From Marinobacter arenosus (GTDB taxonomy: Bacteria > Pseudomonadota > Gammaproteobacteria > Pseudomonadales > Oleiphilaceae): a DNA stretch of 64,000 bases. Below the pieces are notes generated by a model. The model saw nothing but the letters and a program-made list of their open reading frames with translations. It was not told where the DNA came from and ran no database searches. The translations under genes and the position numbers were made by a program. Shown one piece after another: positions 38,642 through 48,048 of this stretch; the first letter of the stretch is position 1; each line of letters opens with the position of its first letter. The DNA lies in contig NZ_JAHVAO010000001.1 of NCBI RefSeq assembly GCF_019264345.1, positions 1,984,001 to 2,048,000 of the forward strand. The letters are read 5' to 3'.

Positions 38642-39280
38642 TTATTCAGCGTTGGCACGGCGCTCCCTGGCGACCAGATAATCAACCACTTCCAACGCCA
38701 CTTCATGGCTACCCGCCATGGACGCGCTGACTTTGTATTTACCATTTACCAGCATAGTCGGAACACCTGTGATTCGCGCACCGCGAATCTTGGCCTGCGC
38801 CTGTTGCATGCGGGCATTTACGCCAAAACTCTCGTAGTTTTTCAGGAAGGCCTCGCCATCCACACCGTGTCCGGCCACGAAATCCGCCAGTGCTTCCGGC
38901 GTATTCAGCGGGCGCCGCTCACCGGCCAGGGCATCAAACAGGGCATCGTGTACCTTGTCGAGCTCGCCCATGGCTTCAAGGGCATAGTAAGCGCGGGCGT
39001 GGGGCTCCCAGGAACGTCCCAGAGCGGCCGGCAGCATTTCAAACTCGACGTCATCGGACAGATTCTGCTCCCACGCCTCGACGATGGGTTTGAAGTTGTA
39101 GCAATGGGGGCAGCCGTACCAGAACACTTCAGCCACTTCGATCTTATCGTCACTGTCGGTGCGAACCGGGGTATCCAGTTTCTGATAGTGCGTACCCTCT
39201 TCCCAGGTTTCTGCACTGGCGGGCCCACCAAACGCAAATACCACTGCCAGGAAAGCTGCCGTTCCGAGTGTTCTGATCAT
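38642..39280 (-). CDS. dsbA: Periplasmic thiol:disulfide oxidoreductase DsbA
   Basis: A 212-residue disulfide oxidase: Sec signal peptide (to about residue 23, GPASA), thioredoxin fold with active site CPHC (Cys57-Cys60) in FWYGCPHCYNF, and the cis-Pro loop TGVPTMLVNGKYKV. It introduces disulfides into exported proteins and is reoxidised by DsbB (not in the window). It lies between the EEP gene and cytochrome c4 on the same strand. Confidence 0.95.
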   Translation of the reverse strand: MIRTLGTAAFLAVVFAFGGPASAETWEEGTHYQKLDTPVRTDSDDKIEVAEVFWYGCPHCYNFKPIVEAWEQNLSDDVEFEMLPAALGRSWEPHARAYYALEAMGELDKVHDALFDALAGERRPLNTPEALADFVAGHGVDGEAFLKNYESFGVNARMQQAQAKIRGARITGVPTMLVNGKYKVSASMAGSHEVALEVVDYLVARERRANAE

Positions 39281-39388
39281 TGAGTATCTCCGATCTCATG
39301 AATTCGTGAGTGTGAGGGATTATGACCCAGGCAAACCGAAAAGTTCCACAGGCGAGTGAAACCCCCGGGTTACAGAGCCGTAAGCAAC

Positions 39389-39415
39389 AAAAAACCCCGC
39401 GTAGGGCGGGGTTTT
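39389..39415 (-). terminator. Rho-independent terminator of the cytochrome c4 gene
   Basis: Read on the minus strand, CCCCGC and GCGGGG arms enclose a five-base loop and are followed by TTTTTT. It lies 31 bases past the cytochrome c4 stop, so dsbA needs its own promoter. Confidence 0.85.
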
Positions 39416-39445
39416 CCGTTATCAAGCGCGATGCCGTTCAGCCAA

Positions 39446-40054
39446 TCAGTGCAGACCGGACACGTAGTTGGCAACGGCCTCGATCTCTGCGTCGGTCAGC
39501 TTCGCCGCCACATCCATCATGATGGCGGCGTTGGCACCGGTGGCCCGCTCGCCGCTGCGATAGGCCTTCAGCTGCTTGCTGATGTACTCGGCATTCTGAC
39601 CGCCCAGACGCGGATAGCCACCGGGCTCGTTGCCCTTGCCCTGGGGGTTATGACAACCGGCGCACGCCGGAACACCGGAGGCCATGTTACCGCCGCGGTA
39701 TAGGGCAGCACCCTGCTCGACCAGATCCGGATTGGCCTGGCTGACAATCATCTTCTGGTCGTCAAAATACGCCGCCAGATCCTGAAGTTCCTGATCTGAC
39801 TTGCCGTCCAGCAGTCCAGTCATTTCCGCAATCACGCGGTCACCCGACTGGATGGCCACCAGCTGGTCGTGCAGATAATTCTCGCCCAACCCAGACAGTT
39901 TCGGGTAGGCGCCCATGATGGGCTTCTGGCCACCCTGACCATGACAGCTGGCGCATACCGCCGCGTTCTGTTCGCCCGCTTGAGGATCTCCTGCCCCGTG
40001 AGCCATCGCTGTGAGGCCAACACCGAGAACAACTCCTGCGATCAGTTTTTTCAT
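39446..40054 (-). CDS. Diheme cytochrome c4
   Basis: A 202-residue periplasmic electron carrier with signal peptide (ending about AMAHGA) and two class I heme domains, CASCH (Cys34-His38) and CAGCH (Cys131-His135). Axial Met residues in the MGAYPKLSG and ATGANAAIMMDV regions are typical. It passes electrons to terminal oxidases. A terminator follows, and engB is divergent upstream. Confidence 0.95.
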   Translation of the reverse strand: MKKLIAGVVLGVGLTAMAHGAGDPQAGEQNAAVCASCHGQGGQKPIMGAYPKLSGLGENYLHDQLVAIQSGDRVIAEMTGLLDGKSDQELQDLAAYFDDQKMIVSQANPDLVEQGAALYRGGNMASGVPACAGCHNPQGKGNEPGGYPRLGGQNAEYISKQLKAYRSGERATGANAAIMMDVAAKLTDAEIEAVANYVSGLH

Positions 40055-40228
40055 GCTCGCTCCGCTTCTCTCATCTTAAAGGTATTCTTCGTTGTGCAGC
40101 CGGCAGGCACTGATCAGTCAGGCTCAAAACCGGGGCTGACAGCGGTCACGCTCAGCGCGCCGCCCGGAATTGGTGTAGCATTATACATTAATCCCTGATA
40201 ACTGAAATCCAAAGGAAAGCCGACCGCT

Positions 40229-40876
40229 GTGGACCCTGATCTGACTCAAAAATCCCTGTCGTTTAACAGTGCCCGTTTCTTGATCAGCGCCTCCAGGCTG
40301 GACGAATGTCCACCGGATTTTGGTGCTGAAGTCGCCTTTGCCGGGCGCTCCAATGCAGGCAAATCCAGCGCACTCAATGCCATCACCGCCAACGGCAAAC
40401 TGGCCCGCACCAGTAAAACTCCGGGCCGCACCCGCCTGATCAACTTTTTCACCCTGAACCGTGAAGGCTGCCGGCTGGTCGATCTCCCCGGCTATGGCTA
40501 TGCCAAGGTCTCGCGGGACATGAAGGACGACTGGCAGAAGCACCTGGGCCATTACCTGAATGACCGGCGCTGCCTGCGCGGCCTGGTGCTGGTCATGGAC
40601 ATCCGGCACCCGCTCACGGATTTCGACCAAATGATGGTGGAATGGTGTGAACATAACAACCTTCCGCTGATGATTCTGACCACCAAGGCCGACAAGCTGA
40701 AATTCGGCCAGGCGAAAACCGCCATGCTGGGCATCGCGAAACGGCTGAAGGCGTTTTCATGCGTGGAGCACCTGATCATGTTTTCCGCGACATCGAAACG
40801 GGGTGTCGACGAATGCCGTGAAGCGTTGACGGACTGGCTGGAAGCCGACCTTGAGACGGAGCCGGAAACCGACTAG
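40229..40876 (+). CDS. engB: Ribosome-biogenesis GTPase YsxC/EngB
   Basis: A 215-residue Era-like GTPase: G1 [16 protein letters not shown]2 region [14 protein letters not shown]3 [11 protein letters not shown]4 TTKADKL and a G5-like FSATSKRG. It helps 50S subunit assembly in E. coli and Bacillus. A first methionine was not clearly supported by sequence before the GTG at 40229 and no better ATG exists in frame. Its last four bases overlap the convergent gntR gene. Confidence 0.95.
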   Translation: MDPDLTQKSLSFNSARFLISASRLDECPPDFGAEVAFAGRSNAGKSSALNAITANGKLARTSKTPGRTRLINFFTLNREGCRLVDLPGYGYAKVSRDMKDDWQKHLGHYLNDRRCLRGLVLVMDIRHPLTDFDQMMVEWCEHNNLPLMILTTKADKLKFGQAKTAMLGIAKRLKAFSCVEHLIMFSATSKRGVDECREALTDWLEADLETEPETD

Positions 40877-41871
40877 AGCGTCCCGCCCGGCTCGATCCGA
40901 TACCCCAGGTCGATGCAACGCTCCTCGATGGCTTGGCCGGACAGGCGCGCGATCAGGGTTTCGGCGGCTCGCTTGCCCACTTCTTCCCTCGGCGTGATCA
41001 CACTGGCCAGTGTCGGCACCATCACCTGGCCAACGTCGTGCCCATGGAACCCCGCAATGGCGATCTGATCGGGCACGGCAATTCCGCGCCTCTGGCACTC
41101 GAAAAATGCGCCAATGGCAACGTCGTCGTTGGTGCAGAATATGGCGTCGGTGTCGGGCGCTTCCTTCAGTATCCGGTCAAGCAGCGTCGCCCCCACGCTG
41201 AAGGACGAACGCTGTTCACTGCGCAGGGTGACCGGTGCCAACCCGTGCTCTTCCATAGCCCGCACGTACCCCTCCTGACGCTGCAGCGTGCGGGCATCCA
41301 GTCGTACGGCAAGGTACACCACGTGCCGGCGGCCGCGACGAATGATTTCCCGCACCATGTCATAGGCGGCCTGGACATTGTCGAAGCCGACCGCCTGTTC
41401 GAACGGCGGCGAATGCGTATCCATAATCTCAACCGTCGGCACGCCCGCCGTCCCCAGCATCCGCAGGGTTCGGTCCGTGTGCTGGCTTTCGGAGAGAATC
41501 AGGCCGTCGACGTTGTAGGACAGCAGCGAGGCGAGACTGCTCTCCTCCAGCTCCTGGCTGTAGCCATAATGGGCCAGCATGAGGTGGTAACCGGCGGGCT
41601 CGGTGACCGATTCGATGCCTTTGATGACGTCCGCAAACACCTGGTTGGTCAGCGACGGCAGCAGAACACCGATGGCGTGGCTGGTGGACTTGGACAACAG
41701 GTCCGGCGCCCGGTTGGGGATGTAGCCCAGGACTTCGGCCTCGGCAAAGATCCGTTCACGCATGTGCTCCGAGACATTATCTCCGCCGCGGAGGCAGCGG
41801 CTCACCGTCATTTTGGTGGCGCCAACGCGATCGGCAATGTCCTGCAAGGTTGGGCGTTTTTTCTTTACCAT
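40873..41871 (-). CDS. gntR: LacI-family regulator, probable gluconate repressor GntR
   Basis: A 332-residue LacI-type repressor. The HTH is [23 protein letters not shown] with hinge [12 protein letters not shown]; the effector domain follows ([17 protein letters not shown]). Assignment to gluconate rests on the linked gntK and on a perfect ATGTTA-type palindrome before dctP, which matches the E. coli GntR operator. In P. aeruginosa gntR likewise sits by gntK, but with a GntP permease. It is the last gene of the minus-strand unit. Confidence 0.85.
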   Translation of the reverse strand: MVKKKRPTLQDIADRVGATKMTVSRCLRGGDNVSEHMRERIFAEAEVLGYIPNRAPDLLSKSTSHAIGVLLPSLTNQVFADVIKGIESVTEPAGYHLMLAHYGYSQELEESSLASLLSYNVDGLILSESQHTDRTLRMLGTAGVPTVEIMDTHSPPFEQAVGFDNVQAAYDMVREIIRRGRRHVVYLAVRLDARTLQRQEGYVRAMEEHGLAPVTLRSEQRSSFSVGATLLDRILKEAPDTDAIFCTNDDVAIGAFFECQRRGIAVPDQIAIAGFHGHDVGQVMVPTLASVITPREEVGKRAAETLIARLSGQAIEERCIDLGYRIEPGGTL

Positions 41872-41916
41872 CCGATATCCTGGTTACACTGACTGGCCCC
41901 CATCATAAACCAGCCG

Positions 41917-42438
41917 TCACGTTTCGGCTGCCCCGCTGCGACGCTCACCAAGACGGTACAGGCAGCGCTCGATGATGCGATCTGGCGGATCGGCAACATC
42001 GGCTTCGATAACGCCCTCGTCCGGCTCTGGCTCCTGCAGGGTATCGAACTGGCTTTCAAGCATGGCGCGACCCGTAAAGTAATGGTCCTCGCGACTGGCA
42101 TGCCGGGCCCAGATGGTGTCCATATCGCCCTTGAGATAGACAAATTCCAGGGTCGGATTGCCTGCCCGCAGCCGATCGCGATACGCCCGTTTCAGGGCCG
42201 AGCACGCCAGTACGAGGCCCTGCGGCTCAGATCGAACCAGTTCCGCAAGGTCGTCCAGCCAGCCGATACGGTCAGCGTCTGTCAGCGGGACTCCGTTCGC
42301 CATCTTGGCCACATTGGCCCGGCTGTGGAAGTCGTCGGCATCAAAAAACGGCACCTCGAGGCGTTGCGCCAGGCCTGTGCCAATCAGACTCTTGCCGCAC
42401 CCCGAAACGCCCATGACAATGACTTTGCGGACACTCAT
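41917..42438 (-). CDS. gntK: Gluconokinase
   Basis: A 173-residue thermoresistant-type gluconate kinase that makes 6-phosphogluconate for the Entner-Doudoroff or pentose phosphate route. Walker A is MGVSGCGKSLIGTGLA; FFDADDFHS and ACSALKRAYRDRLR are specific for GntK. It follows dctM by one base and precedes gntR by 45 bases, so it belongs to the TRAP transporter operon. Confidence 0.95.
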   Translation of the reverse strand: MSVRKVIVMGVSGCGKSLIGTGLAQRLEVPFFDADDFHSRANVAKMANGVPLTDADRIGWLDDLAELVRSEPQGLVLACSALKRAYRDRLRAGNPTLEFVYLKGDMDTIWARHASREDHYFTGRAMLESQFDTLQEPEPDEGVIEADVADPPDRIIERCLYRLGERRSGAAET

Positions 42439-42439
42439 G

Positions 42440-43756
42440 TTATTGCCACCACAGCGCGAGTTGCGGGAATGCGATCAAAAGCCCAAGCGCCAGGATCTGA
42501 AGCGCGATAAACGGCAGGAGGGATTGGAAGATCTCACCCAGCGAAATGTCCTTGGGTGCAACCGTTTTCAGGTAGAAGGCCGCCGGACCAAAGGGCGGTG
42601 ACAGGAAGGACACCTGCATGTTCATGCAGAACACCACACCGAACCAGATCGGGCTGTACCCAAGCTCGGTGACGATGGGCACGAAAATCGGCATGGTCAG
42701 CAGCGCCACCCCGACCCAGTCCAGGAACATGCCCAGAATCAGCAGGATCAGCATCATGAACAGGATGGTGGTCAGCCCGTCGCCACCACTGACGGCAAAG
42801 ACCATTTCACGGACAAACTCAATGCCGCCCATGAGGTTATAGACCCCCACCAGCGCGGTGGCACCAATACCGATCCAGATGATCATGCCGCACACACGCA
42901 GGGTGCTGATGGTCGCCTTACGCATCATATTCCGGGACAACTCGCCCCGAATCCAGGTACTGATGGCAATACCCAGGACCCCCAGGGCCGAGGCTTCGGT
43001 GACCGACGCCACCCCACCATAGATGCTTCCCAGAACCACCACCACCGACAGAATCGGAAACAGCAGGGCCTTGAAGAAGTTGGGTGCCGGGGTGTCCAAC
43101 TGATCCTGATCAGAGGGTATCGGTGCCATCTCCGGCTTCAGCCAGACCCGAACCAGTACGTAACCCATGTACAGCAACGCCAAAATCAGCGCCGGCAGAA
43201 ACGCGCCCTTGAACAAGTCCCCAATGGACACGTTGGCGGTCAGGCCATAAATGATCAGCACAATGCTCGGAGGCAACATGGTACCCAGGGCGCCGCCGGC
43301 GCAGGTGGTCCCGATGGCCAGTTTCCGGTCGTAACCCAGGCGCAGCATCTGCGGCAGGGCCAGGATACCCAGCAACACGGTTTCGCCGCCGATCACACCC
43401 GACATGGAGGCCAGGATCACCGCCACCACCAGCGTCTGCAGGGCAACACCGCCACGCAGTTTGCGGCCAAAGCGGGCCATGGCATCGAACAGGTCCCGGG
43501 CGATGCCGGAATGATCCAGTAGCGAGGCCATCAACACGAACATCGGCACGGCCAGGAAGACATAGTTACCAATAAAGCTGTACAGGCGACTGCTGACAAT
43601 CGGCAGCGCATCGGGCCCGAACCAGCCGATGGCAAACACCAGGGCCACGAGGCCGGTGGCAAAGGCCAGCTGCATGCCGGTCAGCAACAGCACGATCAGC
43701 ATCAGCAGCATCAACAGGCTGCCGTAACCAATTCCGAGAGAAGCCAGTTCAAACAT
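42440..43756 (-). CDS. TRAP transporter large permease (DctM family)
   Basis: A 438-residue DctM subunit with about twelve membrane spans across its length; motifs GIARDLFDAMARFGRKLRGG and ASMSGVIGGETVLLGILALPQM in two pieces are family signatures. It couples Na+ or H+ flow to uptake of the acid bound by DctP. The start MFELASLGIG was preferred to the upstream frame; it overlaps the dctQ stop by eight bases. Gluconate is the probable substrate from the linked gntK/gntR, not shown directly. Confidence 0.9.
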   Translation of the reverse strand: MFELASLGIGYGSLLMLLMLIVLLLTGMQLAFATGLVALVFAIGWFGPDALPIVSSRLYSFIGNYVFLAVPMFVLMASLLDHSGIARDLFDAMARFGRKLRGGVALQTLVVAVILASMSGVIGGETVLLGILALPQMLRLGYDRKLAIGTTCAGGALGTMLPPSIVLIIYGLTANVSIGDLFKGAFLPALILALLYMGYVLVRVWLKPEMAPIPSDQDQLDTPAPNFFKALLFPILSVVVVLGSIYGGVASVTEASALGVLGIAISTWIRGELSRNMMRKATISTLRVCGMIIWIGIGATALVGVYNLMGGIEFVREMVFAVSGGDGLTTILFMMLILLILGMFLDWVGVALLTMPIFVPIVTELGYSPIWFGVVFCMNMQVSFLSPPFGPAAFYLKTVAPKDISLGEIFQSLLPFIALQILALGLLIAFPQLALWWQ

Positions 43757-44351
43757 CCTCGCGCTCCCCTGCCGGTACTTTTTGGCGCAGATCACGAATC
43801 AGGTGGAGCACGAACTGGATGGTCATGACCAGAATCGCCACCAGGATGATTACTTTCAGCAACGCGGGAAACGGCGGGTTCCAGGCCGAGCCGGAGGTCT
43901 CCAGCCGCCAGCCGCCCCAGGGCGCACGCACGGCCTCCTTGGCCATGAACCAGCTGGCGTACAGCATCATGCTGCAGAACGCCAGCCCGAACAGGTGGTG
44001 GACCACCCGGAGCCAGCGCTGGACCCGGGGCGAGACCGCATCGTAAATCAACACGATGCGTACGTGCCGGTCCGTGGCCAGGGCATAAAGCCCGCCCAGT
44101 ACAAACAGGGTGGCACCGGCAAAGGTGACCGTTTCATGCACCCACAGCGTAGGCGCATCAAAGACGTATCTCCGCACGATCTCATAAAAAGACACCAGGA
44201 CGATCAGGGCAAACACCAGGCTCAACCTCTTGCCCAGCCAGACGATGGCCCGGTCTAGCCCGGTAAAGCCGACGTCCTCGCCGGTTTCAGGAAGAAGATC
44301 GTAACGGTCCGGATCCTGCTCGGGCCCGGAGGACAGATTTTTCGCAGACAT
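43749..44351 (-). CDS. TRAP transporter small permease (DctQ family)
   Basis: A 200-residue subunit with four predicted spans (LVFALIVLVSFYEIV, TFAGATLFVLGGLYA, LFGLAFCSMMLYASW and VIILVAILVMTIQF). It binds DctM and helps gate transport. The start MSAKNLSS is preferred. dctP lies upstream on the same strand (62 bases) and dctM downstream. Confidence 0.9.
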   Translation of the reverse strand: MSAKNLSSGPEQDPDRYDLLPETGEDVGFTGLDRAIVWLGKRLSLVFALIVLVSFYEIVRRYVFDAPTLWVHETVTFAGATLFVLGGLYALATDRHVRIVLIYDAVSPRVQRWLRVVHHLFGLAFCSMMLYASWFMAKEAVRAPWGGWRLETSGSAWNPPFPALLKVIILVAILVMTIQFVLHLIRDLRQKVPAGEREDV

Positions 44352-44412
44352 GATGAACTCCGAGCACCCGGCAAGCCTGACCCGCCGGGACACTGGTTAC
44401 GGGGCGCCGCTC

Positions 44413-45423
44413 TTAGAGCAGCCCCTGGGATTCCAGGTAGCCGGTCACGGACTCGTAGACTTTTTCCGCATTCGGCGATTGCTCGGCAAAGACTTCCCAC
44501 TGGTCCCGGGCAATGGTGCGGAACTTGCGGCGCTCTTCCGCCGACCAGTCATGAACGGTGATGTCGGGGTTGTTCCGAGCCGCGGTCACGGCTTTCCTGT
44601 CAGACAACGCCAACTGAGTGCTGATGTCCTGGGCAAAGTCCCGGGCCGACACGGTCATGATCGCCTGGATATCCTCAGGAAGCTTTTCCCATTCCTTCAG
44701 GTCCATGGAAATCTCGATCAGTGGCAGGGAGTGGAATCCCGGGTACACCGGATGCGGGGCGATGTCGTGCAGACCGGCTTCGTGATTCGTGGAGAACACG
44801 GTGTAGTCAGCCGCGTCAATAACCCCCTTGCTCAGGGCGGTATACACCTCGGAACCGGGCAGGTTCACCGGGGCCGCGCCCGCGGCGGCAAAAACCGACT
44901 GCACCAGACCTTCCGGGGCCCGCATCTTGAGTCCCTTCAAATCCTCCACACCGTTCAGGGGCTTCTTGGAAACAAACGATTCCAGGCCAGTGCCACCGCC
45001 GCCGACGAACTTCACACCATACGGAGCATACAGCTCGTTCATCAGCTCATAGCCACCGCCGTAGTTGATGTAGTCGATAAGCTGGTCGGGGCTGGACCAG
45101 GCACCCACGGTGTTCCCGATAAGCCCGAACGCAGGATCCTTGCCGGAAAAATACCCGGTCACGGAGACATGGCCGTCCAGCACGCCCATTTTCATGGCGC
45201 CAAGCGTTTCGGTGTGGCTGACCACACTGCCCACAGGCAGGAGATCAATGGCGACGCGGCCATTGGTCATGGTTTCCACACGGTCGGCCCATTCCTGCTG
45301 GATCTGAAAGTTTTTGACGCCCGAGGGATCGGACGACTGGAACTTGAGGGTGTAGTCCGCTGCAAAAGCGTTGAGGGCAAAGGTCGCTGACAACACGCCA
45401 GCGGCGAGTCGGGTCGGGAACAT
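44413..45423 (-). CDS. TRAP transporter substrate-binding protein (DctP family)
   Basis: A 336-residue periplasmic binding protein with signal peptide (ending about NAFA). DctP signatures: DYTLKFQSSDPSG at the start of the mature protein, LKGLKMRAPEGLVQSVFAAAGA with the Arg that binds the substrate carboxylate, SKGVIDAADYTVFS, and FSTNHEAGLHDIAPHPVYPG. Best current reading is gluconate or another sugar acid. AGGAG lies eight bases before the ATG, and the GntR-type operator lies 33 bases farther upstream. Confidence 0.9.
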   Translation of the reverse strand: MFPTRLAAGVLSATFALNAFAADYTLKFQSSDPSGVKNFQIQQEWADRVETMTNGRVAIDLLPVGSVVSHTETLGAMKMGVLDGHVSVTGYFSGKDPAFGLIGNTVGAWSSPDQLIDYINYGGGYELMNELYAPYGVKFVGGGGTGLESFVSKKPLNGVEDLKGLKMRAPEGLVQSVFAAAGAAPVNLPGSEVYTALSKGVIDAADYTVFSTNHEAGLHDIAPHPVYPGFHSLPLIEISMDLKEWEKLPEDIQAIMTVSARDFAQDISTQLALSDRKAVTAARNNPDITVHDWSAEERRKFRTIARDQWEVFAEQSPNAEKVYESVTGYLESQGLL

Positions 45424-45456
45424 AATGGGATCTCCTGATTGTTTTTGTGCCGGCTC

Positions 45457-45472
45457 ATGTTACCGGTAACAT
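45457..45472 (-). promoter_or_regulatory. GntR-type operator before the TRAP genes
   Basis: A perfect 16-bp palindrome, ATGTTACCGGTAACAT, matches the known GntR pattern ATGTTA-N4-TAACAT. It is 33 bases upstream of the dctP start, where repressor binding would block transcription. The linked gntR strengthens the reading. Confidence 0.8.
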
Positions 45473-45546
45473 TTGAAGGCTACCCAATTCAGGGAGCACA
45501 TACAAGAGCGTTTATTGATCAGGACGTGAATTCGGAACCGGATGGA

Positions 45547-45579
45547 AATAAAAAACCGGTCTGCCATAGGACAGACCGG
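45547..45579 (-). terminator. Rho-independent terminator after the TetR gene
   Basis: On the minus strand, CCGGTCTG and CAGACCGG arms form a perfect stem followed by TTTTTTATT. It lies about 160 bases past the TetR stop and shields the TRAP operon from read-through. Confidence 0.75.
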
Positions 45580-45604
45580 CAAAACGTCAGGGTTTGCGAC
45601 GTGC

Positions 45605-45627
45605 TAAAACCTGAGAACTCACTCAGG
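45605..45627 (-). terminator. Possible second terminator after the TetR gene
   Basis: CCTGAG and CTCAGG arms with a six-base loop are followed on the minus strand by TTTT. It is closer to the stop than the stronger stem downstream. Confidence 0.5.
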
Positions 45628-45737
45628 AGACGCAAGAAATGTCCGGATTTCCTACGTCAGACGGTATGACGGCCGTTTTCGGCAAAAGTTCCATTTTCGA
45701 TTATTTTTTGATCAGAGTTTCGACTTCTACTTACGCC

Positions 45738-46412
45738 TTAGACCGGAACGCCTTCATCCCTGCGCTCGGGCAGAGACGGACGGTAGTTCTCCCGCAATGC
45801 CATCACCCGGTCACGATAGGCCGGCGTCAGATAGGGAATTTCCAGCGTCAGCACCTGATAGATACCCTGTTTCAGCTCGGTCAGGGTCAGGCCGGCGTAG
45901 GTTTCCTCGGCGTGGGCGGTTTTCAGGAACGCCATCCAGTTGGTAATCACCAGCCAGACGTTCAGCGACATCGCCGCACGCAGATCCTCAGGCTGCTCCT
46001 CAATGATGCCCGCCTCCGACAACTTCTCGAAGATGCGACTGATGGCATTCAGGCAGCGGTTGGTGAACTCCCTGTAGTCCTTGCGCAACCGGGAATCACT
46101 GTCCAGCAGGTACTCCAGGTCCCGGTGGAAGAACCGGTAACTCCAGAGCCCGTCAAACACCGACTCCAGATAGAACGTCATGTCATCCAGAGTCATGGCG
46201 CGGTCTTCCGGAATATCCAGGTAGTAGTCCACCAGCTTTTCGTACTCGAGGAAGATCTCGTAAATGATGTCCGACTTGTTGCGGAAGTGGTAATAGAGGT
46301 TGCCCGGCGAGATCGCCAGGTGCGCCGCTATGTGATTGGTGGTGACGTTGCGTTCGCCCCGCTCGTTGAACAGCTCCAGACTGGAAAGCAGTATCTTGTC
46401 TCTGGTTTTCAT
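45738..46412 (-). CDS. TetR family transcriptional regulator
   Basis: A 224-residue repressor-type protein. N-terminal HTH: KTRDKILLSSLELFNERG, then TTNHIAAHLAISPGNLYYHFRNKSDII in two parts; the C-terminal ligand domain is unlike well-known TetR groups. The start MKTRDKIL was selected over a GTG 33 bases upstream lacking a ribosome site. It is divergent from an aldehyde dehydrogenase gene and very likely binds the 16-bp palindrome in that region. Homologous neighbours in P. aeruginosa are organised the same way. Confidence 0.9.
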   Translation of the reverse strand: MKTRDKILLSSLELFNERGERNVTTNHIAAHLAISPGNLYYHFRNKSDIIYEIFLEYEKLVDYYLDIPEDRAMTLDDMTFYLESVFDGLWSYRFFHRDLEYLLDSDSRLRKDYREFTNRCLNAISRIFEKLSEAGIIEEQPEDLRAAMSLNVWLVITNWMAFLKTAHAEETYAGLTLTELKQGIYQVLTLEIPYLTPAYRDRVMALRENYRPSLPERRDEGVPV

Positions 46413-46483
46413 ACACGTTTCGGCGGTTGTTGTTATGTGGCTCACGGATGGCCCAATAGGCCATCGCCCCCTGCTTGACTACC

Positions 46484-46499
46484 TAGAGTATATACTCTA
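46484..46499. promoter_or_regulatory. Likely TetR operator in the divergent promoter region
   Basis: A perfect palindrome, TAGAGTATATACTCTA, lies between the divergent TetR and aldehyde dehydrogenase genes; the length and the AT-rich centre fit a TetR-family operator overlapping a -10 element. It is 96 bases from the dehydrogenase start and 72 from the TetR start. Confidence 0.65.
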
Positions 46500-46594
46500 A
46501 TAATACCCCTGAGCGCAAATTGAGCATTTTTTCGCCACCACACAACAACAGACGGCCGCGCGATCGCAGCGGCGTCATTATTGGGGAGTACGCC

Positions 46595-48040
46595 ATGGGA
46601 GCCACTGTCGTCCAGCTTACTGAAAGCAAGAAGCAGATCCAGCATACCCATCGGGTTTTCGAGGATCAGAAAAAAGCGTTCCGCAACAACCCCATGCCCT
46701 CACAGACCGAGCGCCAGGAAAACCTCAAGCGCCTGAAGCGAGCCCTGCTGACCAATCAGGATCGCCTGCTGGATGCCATTGACCGGGACTTCAGCTGCCG
46801 CTCACGGGATGAATCCCTGATCGCCGAGGTGATGCCCTCAATCCAGGGCATCAACTACACCCTGAAAAACCTGGGTGGCTGGATGAAGCCCTCGAAACGC
46901 CATGTTTCGGTGTTGTTCCAGCCGGCCAGCAACAAGGTTCACTACCAGCCCAAGGGCGTGGTCGGTGTCATCGTGCCCTGGAATTACCCGCTGTATCTCG
47001 CCGTCGGCCCCCTGGTTGCCTCGCTCGCGGCCGGCAACCGGACCATGATCAAGATGTCCGAGTTCACCCCTCATACCTCGGCGCTGTTCAAGGAGATCAT
47101 CGAGGCATCGTTCCCGGAGGACCTGATTTCGGTGATTACCGGCGAGGCCGACGTCGCCGCCGACTTCTCGTCCCGGCCTTTCGACCACCTGCTGTTCACC
47201 GGCTCCACCTCCGTCGGCAAACTGGTGATGCGGGCGGCCGCCGAGAACCTCACGCCGGTTACCCTAGAACTGGGCGGCAAATCGCCGGCCATCGTGTCTC
47301 CGGATGTACCGATGGAGGACGCCGCCCAGCGCATTGCCTTTGGCAAGGCGTTCAACGCTGGCCAGACCTGCGTTGCACCGGACTATGTGCTGTGTCCCGC
47401 CGACCGGGTCCAGGCCTTCGTGGACGAATTCCGCACGCGGTTTTCGGAAATGTACCCGAGTCTGCGGGATAACGACGATTTCACCGCCATCATCAACGAA
47501 CGCCAGTACGACCGCCTGCAAGGCTACCTGGAAGACGCCCGCGCCAAGGGGGCCGAGCTCATCGAGATCAATCCGGCCCGGGAGAACCTCGGGGATGGCA
47601 CCCGGAAAATTCCGTTGACCCTGATCCTGAACACCACGCCGGACATGAAAGTGATGCAGGACGAAATCTTTGGCCCCCTGCTGCCCATCGTCAGCTACAA
47701 CGGCCTGGACGAAGCCCTGCATTACGTCAACGATCGCCCGCGACCGCTGGCTCTCTACTTCTTCGGCTACGACAAGAACGAGCAGGAGCACGTGGTGGCG
47801 AACACCCATTCCGGCGGCATGTGCATCAACGACGCACTCATGCACGTCGCCCAGGACGACCTGCCGTTCGGTGGCATCGGTGACTCCGGCATGGGCCATT
47901 ACCACGGTAAGGAAGGGTTCCTGACCTTCTCCCACCACCGCGCGATCTTTTCCAAGCAAAAGTTCAACAGCGGCAAATTTGTGTACGCACCGCACGGCAC
48001 CGCTGCCCACAAGATGGTATACAAGTTCTTTATTCGCTAA
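46595..48040 (+). CDS. NAD(P)-dependent aldehyde dehydrogenase, CalB/class 3 type
   Basis: A 481-residue aldehyde dehydrogenase. Catalytic Cys is in NAGQTCVAPDYVL, general base Glu in LELGGKSPAIVS; PWNYPLYLAVGPLVASLAAGN (in parts) is the cofactor fold. It resembles coniferyl-aldehyde dehydrogenase CalB and fatty-aldehyde enzymes with the C-terminal YKFFIR. ATG at 46595 has GGGGAG at six bases; a longer frame adds 25 residues without it. The GMC oxidoreductase gene downstream suggests it takes the aldehyde formed from an alcohol. Regulated by the divergent TetR in all likelihood. Confidence 0.9.
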   Translation: MGATVVQLTESKKQIQHTHRVFEDQKKAFRNNPMPSQTERQENLKRLKRALLTNQDRLLDAIDRDFSCRSRDESLIAEVMPSIQGINYTLKNLGGWMKPSKRHVSVLFQPASNKVHYQPKGVVGVIVPWNYPLYLAVGPLVASLAAGNRTMIKMSEFTPHTSALFKEIIEASFPEDLISVITGEADVAADFSSRPFDHLLFTGSTSVGKLVMRAAAENLTPVTLELGGKSPAIVSPDVPMEDAAQRIAFGKAFNAGQTCVAPDYVLCPADRVQAFVDEFRTRFSEMYPSLRDNDDFTAIINERQYDRLQGYLEDARAKGAELIEINPARENLGDGTRKIPLTLILNTTPDMKVMQDEIFGPLLPIVSYNGLDEALHYVNDRPRPLALYFFGYDKNEQEHVVANTHSGGMCINDALMHVAQDDLPFGGIGDSGMGHYHGKEGFLTFSHHRAIFSKQKFNSGKFVYAPHGTAAHKMVYKFFIR

Positions 48041-48048
48041 CGCCCGAG

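Larger units (their letters stand above)
45424..45737. other. Intergenic region between dctP and the TetR gene
   Basis: About 310 bases without a gene. It contains the gluconate operator (45457-45472) by dctP and two minus-strand terminators (45547-45579 and 45605-45627) for the TetR transcript. The rest shows no coding signal. Confidence 0.6.
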
